Made by a program: the position numbers and the translations under genes
Notes under the pieces: model-generated
The model's database searches: none
The model's input: only the letters and a program-made list of their open reading frames with translations
Told to the model about the DNA's origin: nothing
Part shown: piece after piece, positions 46,340 to 56,036 of the stretch
Position numbering within the stretch: position 1 is the stretch's first letter
Layout of the letters: the number at the start of each line of letters is the position of its first letter
Source: Methylobacterium sp. 17Sr1-1
Lineage (GTDB): Bacteria > Pseudomonadota > Alphaproteobacteria > Rhizobiales > Beijerinckiaceae
Length of the DNA: 64,000 nucleotides
Direction of reading: 5' to 3'
Assembly: GCF_003173775.1 (NCBI RefSeq)
Contig: NZ_CP029552.1
Coordinates: forward strand, 4,157,001 to 4,221,000

Positions 46340-46345
46340 GAAGTC

Positions 46346-46774
46346 TCAGGCCGGCGCGCCGCCGAGATCCGCCACCACGGCACGGCGCGCCGCCGCGTCC
46401 TCGGCCAGGCGGTGGAGGTGCATCTCGGTCGCGCCGCGGGCGCGGGCGCGGGTGAGCCAGCCGCGGGCGAGGCGCTCGCGCGGGCTCTCGCCGGCAGCGG
46501 CCACCGCCACCAGCTCGGCGGTGCCGTCGCCGCCGCGGCGCACCGCGATCACCACCGCCTCGCCGACCTCCGCCGGATCGTCCTCGAGGGCGTGGATCCC
46601 CACCACGTAGCGGCGGCCGGAGCGGCCGCGCCAGGCGCTCAGCGGCAGGGCCGGGGTGCCGCGCAGGCCGTTGGCCGTTCTCAGGCGCTCCTCACGCACG
46701 TCCATTCTCCTCGCGCGGTCGTTCTGGATGTCCCGCATCGCCACAGACCAGGACAGGGCTCGTTTGTTCGCCAT
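46346..46774 (-). CDS. Uncharacterised basic protein
   Basis: 142 residues, Arg- and Ala-rich, without signal peptide or membrane segment. RRYVVGIHALEDDPAEVGEAVV is the most conserved-looking portion. No family recognised. Its stop falls 6 bases past the stop of the convergent extensin-like gene. Codon use matches the surroundings. Confidence 0.55.
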   Translation of the reverse strand: MANKRALSWSVAMRDIQNDRARRMDVREERLRTANGLRGTPALPLSAWRGRSGRRYVVGIHALEDDPAEVGEAVVIAVRRGGDGTAELVAVAAAGESPRERLARGWLTRARARGATEMHLHRLAEDAAARRAVVADLGGAPA

Positions 46775-46931
46775 TTGTTCCAGCCTAGTTCCGATTCCGG
46801 AGGTCCGTCAAGCGCGAACGATCGGAGTTCACCGGATCTGGAGAGGCGGTGCGCCGGGTTCAAGGCCGGGGTCGGCGGAGGGTGCGTGAAAGGGCGCCGC
46901 GGCCGGGTTTTCCCGGCCGCGGCGCGGTCGT

Positions 46932-47279
46932 TCACCAGCGATGATGCCACCCGTGGTGACCCCAGCCACCGCCCCAGCCGACCCGGCGGTAACCGTAGCC
47001 CCAGGGTCTGTGCCAGCCGACGGGGCGGTAGCCGTAACCCCACGGCCGATGCCAGCCGACGCGCCGATAACCGTAGCCCCAGCGCGGGCCGACGACGACC
47101 GGGCGGTAGCCCACGACCGGGGCGTAGACGACCCGCGGCCCGAAATTCGGACGGCACCAGCCGTGCCAGTTCCGGTGGAACCCGGGGCCGCAGCCGTCAC
47201 GCGCCTCCGCGGTCGTTCCCGTGCCGACGAAGGCGCCGACGGACAGGATCGCGGCGCCAGCAATCATGCTCCAACGCAT
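46932..47279 (-). CDS. Secreted GCG_CRPN-type protein with Trp/Gly/Tyr-rich tandem repeats
   Basis: 115 residues. Two ATG codons adjoin; the second (complement 47277-47279) has AGGAGG at the better spacing. A signal peptide covers about 1-27. DGCGPGFHRNWHGWCRPN is the prefix motif known from Methylobacterium GCG_CRPN proteins. It is followed by repeats of WGYGYRRVGWHRP, at least three units of 13 residues, and a His/Trp/Gly end. The repeats are also visible in DNA (about 46970-47085). It is probably exported to the cell surface or periplasm; function unknown. Confidence 0.85.
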   Translation of the reverse strand: MRWSMIAGAAILSVGAFVGTGTTAEARDGCGPGFHRNWHGWCRPNFGPRVVYAPVVGYRPVVVGPRWGYGYRRVGWHRPWGYGYRPVGWHRPWGYGYRRVGWGGGWGHHGWHHRW

Positions 47280-47537
47280 CATAGCCTCCTGTGGAGTGAG
47301 GCCCATGAAATGCACGAGGGGGCGAAATCGTTTCGCGGATTACGAAGAGTTCATGTTTCGCGGCGCGCATCCGCGCAACGGCTGTGCTTGCGCGACGTCC
47401 GGTCGTACAGAAAACCAAGAAATTACTGGTATTTTTGAACTATAATCGCTTGATGGCCGAGATTTCTGCGCCTTCCAACCTCCATCCTCATCCAGCGGTC
47501 GTGAGTGGGATGGGATGGTTCCGAAGGACCCGGCCCC

Positions 47538-48290
47538 TTACGTCTCCTGCGACCGCGCTGCGGCGTGCGCCGACTTGGGCATCCCCGCTTCCCGCACCAG
47601 GGCATCCGAGGCGGTCTCGATCCGCTCCTGCAGCTCGGCGAAGAACCGGTCCTTCGGCAGGCCCGGCGGAATCGCGGGCAGGAACTCGATGACGGCCGTG
47701 CCCGGCCGGTAGGTCAGGCGGCGGCGCCCCCAGAACACCCCGGTATTGAGCGCGACCGGCAGGCACGGCACGCCGAGCCGGTCGTACATGTGCACGACGC
47801 CGTACTTGTAGGCCGGCGGCGCATCCGGCGCGCGCCGCGTGCCCTCGGGGAAGATGATCAGGCGGCGGCCGTCCGCCATGGCGGCGGCGGCCTCCTCGTT
47901 CATCAGCGCCAGCGCCCGTGAGCCCTTCGAGCGGTCGATCGCCACCATCTCGCTGCGGCCGAGGTACCAGCCGAACAGAGGCAGCCACATCAGCTCGCGC
48001 TTGAGGATGTAGCTGAAGTCGTCGAGCACCGTGACGAGGGCCACGGTCTCGAGGGCCGACTGGTGCTTGGCAGCTACGAGGCACGCCCCGGCCGGGCGAT
48101 GCTCCAGCCCGCGAAACTCGACCCTGAGGCCGACGATGGCCTCGAGCAGCCGGAGGGTGATCCGGCCCCAGGTCTGGGCCAGCCACACCACGCTGCGCCG
48201 GGTGGCGAGGGCCGGCAGGCCGCCGATCAGCAGCGCGGCGGTGACGAGGTAGAAGGCGACGGTGAACAGGATCGAGCGGACGAGGGGCAT
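47538..48290 (-). CDS. 1-acyl-sn-glycerol-3-phosphate acyltransferase (PlsC family)
   Basis: 250 residues from the ATG complement at 48288-48290; a TTG four codons earlier has a better purine box (GAAGG) and may be the true start. An N-terminal membrane anchor (about 5-30) precedes the acyltransferase motifs: KHQSALET (variant of HX4D), LKRELMWLPLFGWYL and IIFPEGTR. It makes phosphatidic acid in the inner membrane. The HX4E form is usual in alphaproteobacterial members. Single gene. Confidence 0.9.
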   Translation of the reverse strand: MPLVRSILFTVAFYLVTAALLIGGLPALATRRSVVWLAQTWGRITLRLLEAIVGLRVEFRGLEHRPAGACLVAAKHQSALETVALVTVLDDFSYILKRELMWLPLFGWYLGRSEMVAIDRSKGSRALALMNEEAAAAMADGRRLIIFPEGTRRAPDAPPAYKYGVVHMYDRLGVPCLPVALNTGVFWGRRRLTYRPGTAVIEFLPAIPPGLPKDRFFAELQERIETASDALVREAGMPKSAHAAARSQET

Positions 48291-48567
48291 AGCGAACGGC
48301 AACGGCGAACCTTCGGGCCGGGCCCGTGAGGCCGGCCGCGGACGGACGGGGATGCGGCGTCGAGGTCGAAGCGCCGCCCGCGGGATGCGGTCGGCCCTCC
48401 TTAGAGCATTTCCGCCCGCGCGTAACAGTGAATGGGGGGCGGCGGCGCACCGTCCGGACGGATGCCGGGGCGGAAAAAACGTGCTTTAAGCCTCGACGGA
48501 CCCGCGCACGAGACGCGGGGAGCACGCCATCGGTCCGGACAGCCGGGCCCATCCGAGGGAGGAACCC

Positions 48568-49587
48568 ATGACCACGCTCACGCGCCGCCGCGCGCTCCAT
48601 CTCGCCGTCGCCGGCGCCGTCGCGGGCCCGGCGGTGTTGCGCATCACCCGGGCGCACGCGGCCGAGTACACCCTGAAGGCGGCCAACAACACGCCGATCA
48701 GCCATCCCCTCACGGTCTACATGACCAAGGCGACGGACGCGATCCGCGAGGAGACCGGCGGCAAGGTCGACGTCAAGCTGTTTCCCAACAATCAGCTCGG
48801 CGGCGACACCGACATGCTGAGCCAGCTGCGCTCCGGCGCGCTGGAATTCTTCACCCTCTCGCCCCTGATCCTCGCCACCCTGGTGCCGGCGGCCTCGATC
48901 AGCGGCGTGGGCTTCGCCTGGAACGGCTACGACAAGCTGTGGCCGGCGATGGACGGCGACTTCGGCGCCCATGTGCGGGCGCAGATCGAGAAGTCGGGCC
49001 TCTTCGCCTTCGACCGCATCTGGGAGAACGGCTTCCGCCAGACCACCTCGTCGACCCGGCCGATCCTGAAGCCGGAGGACTTCAAGGGCTTCAAGATCCG
49101 GGTCCCGCCGAGCCCGATGTGGACCTCGATGTTCAAGGCCTTCGACGCCGCCCCGATGACGATCAACTTCGCGGAAGTCTACTCGGCGCTGCAGACCAAG
49201 ATCGCCGAGGGTCAGGAGAACCCGCTGACGCTGATCGACACCGCCAAGCTCTACGAGGTACAGAAGTACCTCTCGAAGACCAACCACATGTGGGACGGCT
49301 TCTGGCTCCTGTCGAACGGCAAGGTCTGGCGCGGCCTGCCGCAGGACGTGAAGACCGTGATCGCCAAGCACTTCAACGCCCAGGCGGTGGCGCAGCGCGA
49401 GGACATGGCCAAGCGCGCGAGCACGACCGAGCAGGACCTGCGCGCCCGCGGCCTCACGATCCAGGACGTCGACACCAAGGCGTTCCAGGCCAAGCTGCAA
49501 TCGGCCGGCTTCTACAAGGAGTGGAAGGGCAAGTTCGGCGACGACGCCTGGGCGCTCTTGGAGAAGCACACCGGGCCGATCGCCTGA
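48568..49587 (+). CDS. TRAP transporter solute-binding protein (DctP family), orphan
   Basis: 339 residues with GGAGG before the ATG. The N-terminus TRRRALHLAVAGAVAG is a Tat-type signal (to about residue 31). The mature domain has YTLKAANNTPISHPL, LRSGALEFF, GFKIRVPPSPMW and INFAEVYSALQT, the DctP ligand-binding pattern with the Arg that binds carboxylates. It delivers a solute, probably a carboxylic acid, in the periplasm. No DctQ or DctM membrane gene is near, so its permease must be elsewhere or shared. Confidence 0.9.
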   Translation: MTTLTRRRALHLAVAGAVAGPAVLRITRAHAAEYTLKAANNTPISHPLTVYMTKATDAIREETGGKVDVKLFPNNQLGGDTDMLSQLRSGALEFFTLSPLILATLVPAASISGVGFAWNGYDKLWPAMDGDFGAHVRAQIEKSGLFAFDRIWENGFRQTTSSTRPILKPEDFKGFKIRVPPSPMWTSMFKAFDAAPMTINFAEVYSALQTKIAEGQENPLTLIDTAKLYEVQKYLSKTNHMWDGFWLLSNGKVWRGLPQDVKTVIAKHFNAQAVAQREDMAKRASTTEQDLRARGLTIQDVDTKAFQAKLQSAGFYKEWKGKFGDDAWALLEKHTGPIA

Positions 49588-49621
49588 CGGCGGCAAGGCT
49601 CACCGGCGCGCTCCGGCGGCG

Positions 49622-51664
49622 TCACGCCGCCGGGGCGAGCACGGCGCGGCCGAACAGGTAGCCCTGCGCCTCGGTGAAGCCCTCCTCGTGGATCACCGCG
49701 AGCTGGGCCGGCGTCTCGACGCCCTCCGCCACCGTCTCGATGCCGAGGCGGCGGCCGAGCTCGGCGACGACGCCGACGATCGCCCGGCAATCCGGCCGCT
49801 CGACGGCGTCGCGCACGAACGAGGCGTCGAGCTTGATGCGGTCGAACGGGTAGGCGCGCAGGCGCCCGAGGGACGAGAAGCCGACGCCGAAATCGTCGAG
49901 CGAGATGCGCACGCCCATGGCGTGGAGGAGGTGCAGGTCGTCGACGATCCCGTCGGCGGTGTTGCTCAGCACCGTCTCGGTGATCTCGAGTTCGAGGCGC
50001 CGCGGGGCGAGGCCGGTCTGCCGCAGGATCTCGCCCACCGCCCGCGGCAGGCTGCCATCGCCGAGCTGACGCACCGAGACGTTGACGCAGACCCGGGCCG
50101 GATCGGTCCAACCGGCGGCGTCCCGGCAGGCCCGGTCGAGCACCCACAGGCCGAGCACCCGGATCATGTCCGACTTCTCGGCGAGCGGGATGAACCGTCG
50201 CGGCGAGACCGGGCCGCGCTCCGGATGCGTCCAGCGCAGCAGCGCCTCCTGGGCGTTGACCCCGCCATGGGCCAGCCCGACGATCGGCTGGTAGGCGACG
50301 CCGAGCTGGCCGGCCGCGATGGCGTGCCGCAGATCCTGCTCCAGGCGCTCCTCGTCGCTGCGCTCGGTCTCCAGCTCCGGCGTGAACGGCCGCCAGGCGG
50401 CCTTGCCGGCGCCCTTGGCGGCGTAGAGCGCGCAATCGGCCTGGTGCAGCATCGCGTCCGGCGTGGTGGCGCCGTCCGCGAAGGCGATGCCGATGCTCGC
50501 CGTGACGTGGCGCGGCCGCTGGTCCTCGATCGCGTAGGGCCGGGCGAGGTCGATCAGCAGCCCCTCGGCGAGCGGGACCGCGAGGTTCCCGGCCGCTCCC
50601 GGCAGCAGCAGGGCGAACTCGTCGCCGCCGAACCGGGCGGCGAGCCCTCCCTCCGGCACGGCGCGGCGCAGGCGCTCGGCCACCTGCTGCAGCAGCGCGT
50701 CGCCCGCCTGGTGCCCGAGATCGTCGTTGACGGCCTTGAAGCCGTCGAGGTCGAGGAACAGGAGCGCGGTCCCGGCCGGGAGCGCGCCGTCGACGGCGCC
50801 CTCGTGCAGGTGGCGCCACAGCTTCGCCCGGTTGGCGAGGCCGGTGAGGGCATCGTGATGGGCGAGCCGGCTGATCTCCAGTTCGGCCTCGCGCTGGCGC
50901 GTCACGTCCTCGAAGGTGACGACGAACGCTCCGCCGGGCACGCTCCGGCGCACCAGGGCGATCGCGCGGCCGTCCGGCGCGGGGACCACCACGGTCTCGC
51001 CGCGGGCGAGCGCCGCCTCGTGGCCGGCGAGCAGAACGGTGCCCTCCGGCGGCCCGGCCTCGGGACCGGCGAAGGCGAGGGCCCAGAGCGCCGCGATCGG
51101 CATTCCGACGAGGTCGCGCCCGCCGGCCGCCGGAAACAGCGAGAAGAAGCGCTGGTTGAGGAGCCGCACCTGGCCGTCGGCATCGAACAGGCACAGCCCC
51201 TGCGACATGGTCGAGAGAGCGAGGTCGAGGATCAGCGCCACGGCCTGGAACTGGCCGCCCTCCTCCTCCGCGCGCGGGGTCGCGTCGCGGATGATCTGGG
51301 CGTAGCCGGCGAGGGCCTCGCCGTCGCGAAGCGCCTCGATGACCGTGTGGGCGCGGAACCGGGTGCCGTCGCGGCGCGGCCACCATCCTTCCGTGTCGTA
51401 GCGCCCGGTCTCCCGCGCCGCCGCGAGAGCCGCCGCGCTCTCCTCGGGCGAATCGCCGTACGCGAAGGCGCGGCCGATCACCTCCGCCGCGGGAAACCCG
51501 GTCAGGCGCTCGGCGCCCGGATTCCAGGCCGCCACCCGGCCGTCCGGATCGAGGAGGCAGAGGGCGTGGTCCGGCGCGTTCCAGACGAGGCGGGAACAGG
51601 CGTCGTGCAGAGCGGAGCCCACATCGGATTTGTCCACCCGCACCGCGCTCGCTTCACTCCGCAT
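49622..51664 (-). CDS. PAS-PAS-GGDEF-EAL cyclic-di-GMP enzyme
   Basis: 680 residues from the ATG complement at 51662-51664. Two PAS-like sensory regions (about 22-130 and 142-255) precede a diguanylate cyclase domain with intact RFGGDEF (344-350) and a phosphodiesterase domain with EALLRW (473-478). The EAL domain also keeps LEITETVLSN, LDDFGVGFSSL and AEGVET. Both catalytic motifs are intact. No RxxD inhibitory site is seen five residues before GGDEF. There is no membrane segment, so it is probably a cytoplasmic sensor. The signal is unknown. Confidence 0.93.
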   Translation of the reverse strand: MRSEASAVRVDKSDVGSALHDACSRLVWNAPDHALCLLDPDGRVAAWNPGAERLTGFPAAEVIGRAFAYGDSPEESAAALAAARETGRYDTEGWWPRRDGTRFRAHTVIEALRDGEALAGYAQIIRDATPRAEEEGGQFQAVALILDLALSTMSQGLCLFDADGQVRLLNQRFFSLFPAAGGRDLVGMPIAALWALAFAGPEAGPPEGTVLLAGHEAALARGETVVVPAPDGRAIALVRRSVPGGAFVVTFEDVTRQREAELEISRLAHHDALTGLANRAKLWRHLHEGAVDGALPAGTALLFLDLDGFKAVNDDLGHQAGDALLQQVAERLRRAVPEGGLAARFGGDEFALLLPGAAGNLAVPLAEGLLIDLARPYAIEDQRPRHVTASIGIAFADGATTPDAMLHQADCALYAAKGAGKAAWRPFTPELETERSDEERLEQDLRHAIAAGQLGVAYQPIVGLAHGGVNAQEALLRWTHPERGPVSPRRFIPLAEKSDMIRVLGLWVLDRACRDAAGWTDPARVCVNVSVRQLGDGSLPRAVGEILRQTGLAPRRLELEITETVLSNTADGIVDDLHLLHAMGVRISLDDFGVGFSSLGRLRAYPFDRIKLDASFVRDAVERPDCRAIVGVVAELGRRLGIETVAEGVETPAQLAVIHEEGFTEAQGYLFGRAVLAPAA

Positions 51665-51805
51665 CGCCAATAAGCCCCGTCGCGCCGCGCTGGGGCCGCC
51701 GCGCGCATCTCACGAGACCCTACGGTATGCGATTCAAGGCCGGAGGTTGAGTCGCATTCTCGTCTTATGCCCCACGGCCGTCTCGGCGCGGTACTCCGGA
51801 CTCCC

Positions 51806-53362
51806 TCACTCCCACTCGATCGTGCCGGGGGGCTTGGAGGTGATGTCGTAGGTCACCCGGTTGATGCCCTTGACCTCGTTGATGATCCGGGTCGCGACCC
51901 GGCCCAGGAACGCCATGTCGAAGGGATAGAAATCCGCCGTCATGCCGTCGACCGAGGTGACGGCACGCAGCGCACAGACGTGGTCGTAGGTCCGCCCGTC
52001 GCCCATCACGCCGACGGTCTTGACCGGCAGGATCACCGCGAAGGCCTGCCAGATCGTGTCGTAGAGACCGGCCTTGCGGATCTCTTCCAGGTAGATCGCG
52101 TCGGCCTTGCGCAGCGCATCGAGCTTCTCGCCCGTGATCTCGCCGGGGCAGCGGATGGCGAGGCCCGGGCCCGGGAAGGGATGGCGGCCGACGAAGGCCT
52201 CGGGCAGGCCGAGCTCGCGGCCGAGCACCCGCACCTCGTCCTTGAACAGCTCGCGCAGGGGCTCGACGAGCTTCATGTTCATGCGGGCGGGCAGGCCACC
52301 GACATTGTGGTGGCTCTTGATCGTCACCGACGGACCGCCGGTGAACGACACGCTCTCGATCACGTCGGGATAGAGCGTCCCTTGCGCCAGGAAGTCGGCG
52401 CCGCCGATCTTCTTCGCCTCGGCCTCGAACACGTCGATGAACAGGCGGCCGATCGTCTTGCGCTTGACTTCCGGGTCGGTGACCCCGGCGAGCTCGCCAA
52501 GGAACAGGTCGGAGGCCTCGACGTGGACGAGCGGGATATTGTAGTGGTCGCGGAAGAGGCGGACCACCTCCTCGGCCTCGCCCTGGCGCAGCAGGCCGTG
52601 ATCGACGAAGACGCAGGTGAGCTGCTCGCCGATCGCCTCGTGGATCAGCACCGCCGCCACCGCCGAATCGACGCCGCCCGAGAGGCCGCACAGCACCTTG
52701 GCGCCGCCGACCTGGGCGCGGATCCGCTCGATCGCCTCCTCGCGGAAGGCGGCCATCGACCAGTCCCCGGTGCAGCCGGCGATGTCGCGCACGAAGTTGC
52801 GGATGAGGAGCGCGCCGTGCGGGGTGTGCGCCACCTCGGGGTGGAACTGCACCGCGTAGAACTGGCGCGCCTCGTCGGCCACCGCCGCGAAGGGGGCGTT
52901 GGGGGAGATCGCCACGGTGGTGAAGCCGTCGGGCAGCTTCGTCACCCGGTCGCCGTGGCTCATCCAGACCGGGTACTTCTCGCCGACGTGCCAGACGCCG
53001 CGAAACAGCGCGCTGTCGGCGATGATCTCGACCTCGGCGCGGCCGAACTCGGCGTGGTGGCCGCCCTCGACCTCGCCGCCGAGCTGCGCCGCCATGGTCT
53101 GCTCGCCGTAGCAGATGCCGAGCACCGGCACGCCGGCCTCGAAGACCGCTTGCGGCGCCCGCGGCGAGGAGTCGACCGTGACCGATTCCGGCCCGCCCGA
53201 CAGGATCACCGCCCGCGGCTTCATCGCCGCGAAGGCCGCCTCGGCCGCCTGGAACGGCACGATCTCGGAATAGACCCCCTCCTCACGCACCCGTCGGGCG
53301 ATGAGCTGGGTCACCTGGCTGCCGAAATCGATGATGAGGATCTTGTCGTGCTCGGTCGTCAT
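51806..53362 (-). CDS. guaA: GMP synthase (glutamine-hydrolysing)
   Basis: 518 residues from the ATG complement at 53360-53362. The class I amidotransferase domain (about 8-200) has GICYGEQ with the catalytic Cys and QFHPEVAHT with His/Glu. The ATP-pyrophosphatase loop is [12 protein letters not shown], and the C-terminal dimerisation domain ends [16 protein letters not shown]. It converts XMP to GMP. The only notable upstream feature is the divergent small secreted protein gene. Confidence 0.97.
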   Translation of the reverse strand: MTTEHDKILIIDFGSQVTQLIARRVREEGVYSEIVPFQAAEAAFAAMKPRAVILSGGPESVTVDSSPRAPQAVFEAGVPVLGICYGEQTMAAQLGGEVEGGHHAEFGRAEVEIIADSALFRGVWHVGEKYPVWMSHGDRVTKLPDGFTTVAISPNAPFAAVADEARQFYAVQFHPEVAHTPHGALLIRNFVRDIAGCTGDWSMAAFREEAIERIRAQVGGAKVLCGLSGGVDSAVAAVLIHEAIGEQLTCVFVDHGLLRQGEAEEVVRLFRDHYNIPLVHVEASDLFLGELAGVTDPEVKRKTIGRLFIDVFEAEAKKIGGADFLAQGTLYPDVIESVSFTGGPSVTIKSHHNVGGLPARMNMKLVEPLRELFKDEVRVLGRELGLPEAFVGRHPFPGPGLAIRCPGEITGEKLDALRKADAIYLEEIRKAGLYDTIWQAFAVILPVKTVGVMGDGRTYDHVCALRAVTSVDGMTADFYPFDMAFLGRVATRIINEVKGINRVTYDITSKPPGTIEWE

Positions 53363-53503
53363 GCGACGATGAGTTAGACGAGGCTCGGGCCTCGCGCAAC
53401 GCGCCGGACCGCGGATCCCGGGTGCGTTCACGGCATTAACCGGATGTTCAGGCGCTAACGGCGAGTGAGGCGCCCCCCAACCCACCAGACAGGGAGCCTC
53501 GCC

Positions 53504-53740
53504 ATGCGAGCCATCGTCCTCGGGATCGCCGCCACCCTCGCCACGGGCCTCAGCCTCGCGCCGGCCTCGGCCCTGCCGGTCGCCTCCGGCAACATGGTCG
53601 CGCCCGCCGCTTCGATCGAGCAGGCGCAGTACGTCACCCGCCGGGTGGTCCGCCGCGGCCCGCGCTGCACGGTCCAGGTGACCCGCACCCGCGGTCCGTT
53701 CGGCCGGGTGGTGGTGCGCAAGGTGCGCCGCTGCTTCTGA
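53504..53740 (+). CDS. Small secreted cationic protein
   Basis: 78 residues from the ATG at 53504, with AGGGAG seven bases upstream. A signal peptide covers about 1-24 ([18 protein letters not shown]). The mature end is very basic ([29 protein letters not shown]) with two cysteines. No family recognised. Similar short secreted basic proteins are common in Methylobacteriaceae, as recalled and not searched. A strong terminator follows. Confidence 0.7.
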   Translation: MRAIVLGIAATLATGLSLAPASALPVASGNMVAPAASIEQAQYVTRRVVRRGPRCTVQVTRTRGPFGRVVVRKVRRCF

Positions 53741-53770
53741 GCGCGCCGTCGCGTCCGACGTGATTCGAGA

Positions 53771-53795
53771 GGGCGGCCCCCGGCGGGGGCCGCCC
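53771..53795. terminator. Bidirectional intrinsic terminator
   Basis: GGGCGGCCCC (53771-53780) and GGGGCCGCCC (53786-53795) pair perfectly around a 5-base loop, then TTCTTCG on the plus strand. It lies between the convergent secreted-protein gene and the alpha/beta-hydrolase gene, so it can serve both. Confidence 0.75.
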
Positions 53796-53802
53796 TTCTT
53801 CG

Positions 53803-54735
53803 CTATGAGGGCCAGACCGCCAGCAGCGCCCGCAGGGCCGCCACGAAGGCGAGCGGCTGGTCGACCATCACGTGGTGATAGGCCTCCGGCAGGTCGACCC
53901 TCGGCGAGCCCGGCGGCAGCAGACCCTGGACATAGGCCGCGTCGGCCGGGCGCATCAGGTCCGAGCGGGCGCCGGTGACGAGGGCGAGCGGGCAGCGGGC
54001 GCCCCGCACCATCTCGACCCGGTCGGGCAGCGCGAGGCGCGCCCAGAGCGAGGGGTCGAAGCGCCAGCTCCAGCCGCCCTCGACCTCCCGCAACGATTCC
54101 CGGGCGATGAGGTCGGCGATGTAGAGGGTGTCGCAGGGCTGCATCGGCGCGAAGCGGAACCGCGCCAAAGCCGCCTCCAGGGTCGGGTAGATCCGGTGGG
54201 GCGCGAAGCGGCCGTCCTCGCGCCGGCGCCCGGTGCGGCGTTCCGGCGAGAAGATCGGCGGATCGACGATCACGGCGCCGCGCCAGCGCCCCGCCTCCCG
54301 GCCCGCCCCGGTCAGCATCGGGAAGCAGCCGAAGGAATGCCCCACCATGACGGGCGGCCCGGTCACGGACAGCCCCGTCGCCTCCGCGACCGCCTCGATC
54401 TCGTCGGCGAAGGTGTCGAGGTCGTAAGTCTCGCGCCAGTCCGAGCCGCCCATGCCGGACCAGGACAGGGCGGCGACCCGGTAACGGTCCGCGAGATACG
54501 GCGCGATGAAGCGCCACCAGCCCGCATGCGCCCCGTTGCCGTGCAGCAGCATCAGCCCCGGCCGGCCGCGCTCGCCCCAGGCGAGGGTCTCGATGGCCGC
54601 GCCCTTCACGGCGAGGCGCCCGGTCTCGGGTGCGACCGCGACGGCGTCCCGGAACCAGGACGGGGCCGGCGGGGTGTCGCCCTCGAGATGAGCGAGCGGG
54701 GCGGAGAGGTTCGGGTCGGGGGCTAAGTCGGTCAC
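53803..54735 (-). CDS. Alpha/beta-fold hydrolase
   Basis: 310 residues from a GTG (complement 54733-54735). It has [16 protein letters not shown] (oxyanion hole), nucleophile elbow VGHSFG with the Ser, an acid in TGARSDLM and the His in EAYHHVMVD. It has the full catalytic set of the hydrolase 1 / epoxide-hydrolase-like class. No signal peptide, so cytoplasmic. Substrate unknown. Single gene. Confidence 0.85.
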   Translation of the reverse strand: MTDLAPDPNLSAPLAHLEGDTPPAPSWFRDAVAVAPETGRLAVKGAAIETLAWGERGRPGLMLLHGNGAHAGWWRFIAPYLADRYRVAALSWSGMGGSDWRETYDLDTFADEIEAVAEATGLSVTGPPVMVGHSFGCFPMLTGAGREAGRWRGAVIVDPPIFSPERRTGRRREDGRFAPHRIYPTLEAALARFRFAPMQPCDTLYIADLIARESLREVEGGWSWRFDPSLWARLALPDRVEMVRGARCPLALVTGARSDLMRPADAAYVQGLLPPGSPRVDLPEAYHHVMVDQPLAFVAALRALLAVWPS

Positions 54736-54841
54736 GGGCGGAATGATGGGATCGGGCCGGAGGCCGTGTCAATCGGAATTGGAAGACCGAGTATGGCCGC
54801 CAGTCACTGCATCGGCCGGGATCATTCGAAAATCCGGTCTC

Positions 54842-55870
54842 TCACGCCCGGATGAATCCCCGCCGCCGCGCCCAGGTCGCGAACAGGCTCGGCCAAGCCG
54901 CCGCCGGCGAACCCGGCACGCCGAGGTTGAAGCCGTGGCCGCCGCGCTCGAACAGGTGCATCTCCACCGGCACCTCGACGGCGCGCAGGGCCGCGAACAT
55001 CAGCAGGGAATTGTCGACGACCGCGATCGGGTCGTCGGCGGCCTGGGCGAGGAAGGTCGGCGGGGTCTCGGGGGGAACGTGGGTCTCGACCGAGTAGGCG
55101 TCGGTGGCGACGCGGGTCGGGCTCTCGCCGACGAGGACGCGGCGGCTCGAGGTGCGGTCGAACGGCGGCTTGAGGGTGATGACCGGGTAGATCAGCGCCG
55201 CGACGTCGGGCCGGGCCGAGAGCGCGTCGTCCTCGTCGACGGGCCTGTAGAGCGGTGAGGCGAAGCGGGTGCTGGCCGCCCCCATCAGGTGGCCGCCGGC
55301 GGAGAAACCCATCACGCCGATCCGGTTCGGCTCGTAGCCGTAGCGTCGCGCCCGGGCCCGCACCAGGCGCACGGCCCGTTGCGCGTCCTGGATCGGCGCG
55401 TCGGCCCCCGCCGCCCAGCCCTCGCCGGGCAGCCGGTAGACCAGCGCGAAGGCGGTGACGCCCATCGTGTTGAGCCAGCGCCCCACCGGCACCGCCTCGT
55501 GGCCGAGATCGATGCGGCGGTAGCCGCCGCCGGCGGCGATCACCATCGCGGTCCCGGTCGAGCGGGCGGGGCGCATCACCAGCAGGCAGGGTTCGGCGAC
55601 GCCGGTGACCACGCCCTCGCGGCTCTCGTCGAAGCGGGGCGCGTCCGGACCGGGGCCCCCGCCCCCCGGCGGCTTGCCGGGCCAGAGCCGCATCACCTCC
55701 AGGGCGGCGCCGGGGGCGGTGTCGGTCGGCGCGTCGTGGCCCGGGGGCTTCGCCTGGGACGTGTCCTCCCGACCCATCGGTTCCTGGCCCATCGGTCGCT
55801 CCTGCGCGCGAGCGGCGGGCGCGAGGGCGAGGGCGGCTCCCGTGAGCAACGTCCTGCGATGCAGCACCAT
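54842..55870 (-). CDS. Tat-exported alpha/beta-hydrolase (esterase or deacetylase type)
   Basis: 342 residues from the ATG complement at 55868-55870. The N-terminus HRRTLLTGAALALA is a Tat-like signal (to about 24), then a Pro/Gly-rich linker. The catalytic domain has AMVIAAGGGYRR, the nucleophile GFSAGGH and the terminal GGHGFNLG His. It resembles xylan or pectin acetyl-esterase-like and BD-FAE-type enzymes. It probably deacylates an ester in the periplasm. Substrate unknown. Confidence 0.85.
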   Translation of the reverse strand: MVLHRRTLLTGAALALAPAARAQERPMGQEPMGREDTSQAKPPGHDAPTDTAPGAALEVMRLWPGKPPGGGGPGPDAPRFDESREGVVTGVAEPCLLVMRPARSTGTAMVIAAGGGYRRIDLGHEAVPVGRWLNTMGVTAFALVYRLPGEGWAAGADAPIQDAQRAVRLVRARARRYGYEPNRIGVMGFSAGGHLMGAASTRFASPLYRPVDEDDALSARPDVAALIYPVITLKPPFDRTSSRRVLVGESPTRVATDAYSVETHVPPETPPTFLAQAADDPIAVVDNSLLMFAALRAVEVPVEMHLFERGGHGFNLGVPGSPAAAWPSLFATWARRRGFIRA

Positions 55871-56036
55871 GCCGACCGTCCGATACTCTCGAAGACCCCG
55901 AATCGATCCCGAGTCTCGCCGGCTCAGGGAATGCCGGCGGGACGACCCCTCGCCTGCATGCATAAGCCAAGCTGCCGCGGATGCACGGCAGAAAAGTACC
56001 GGGCCGGCACGGAGATGCGCCGCGCTCGTCCTGGGG

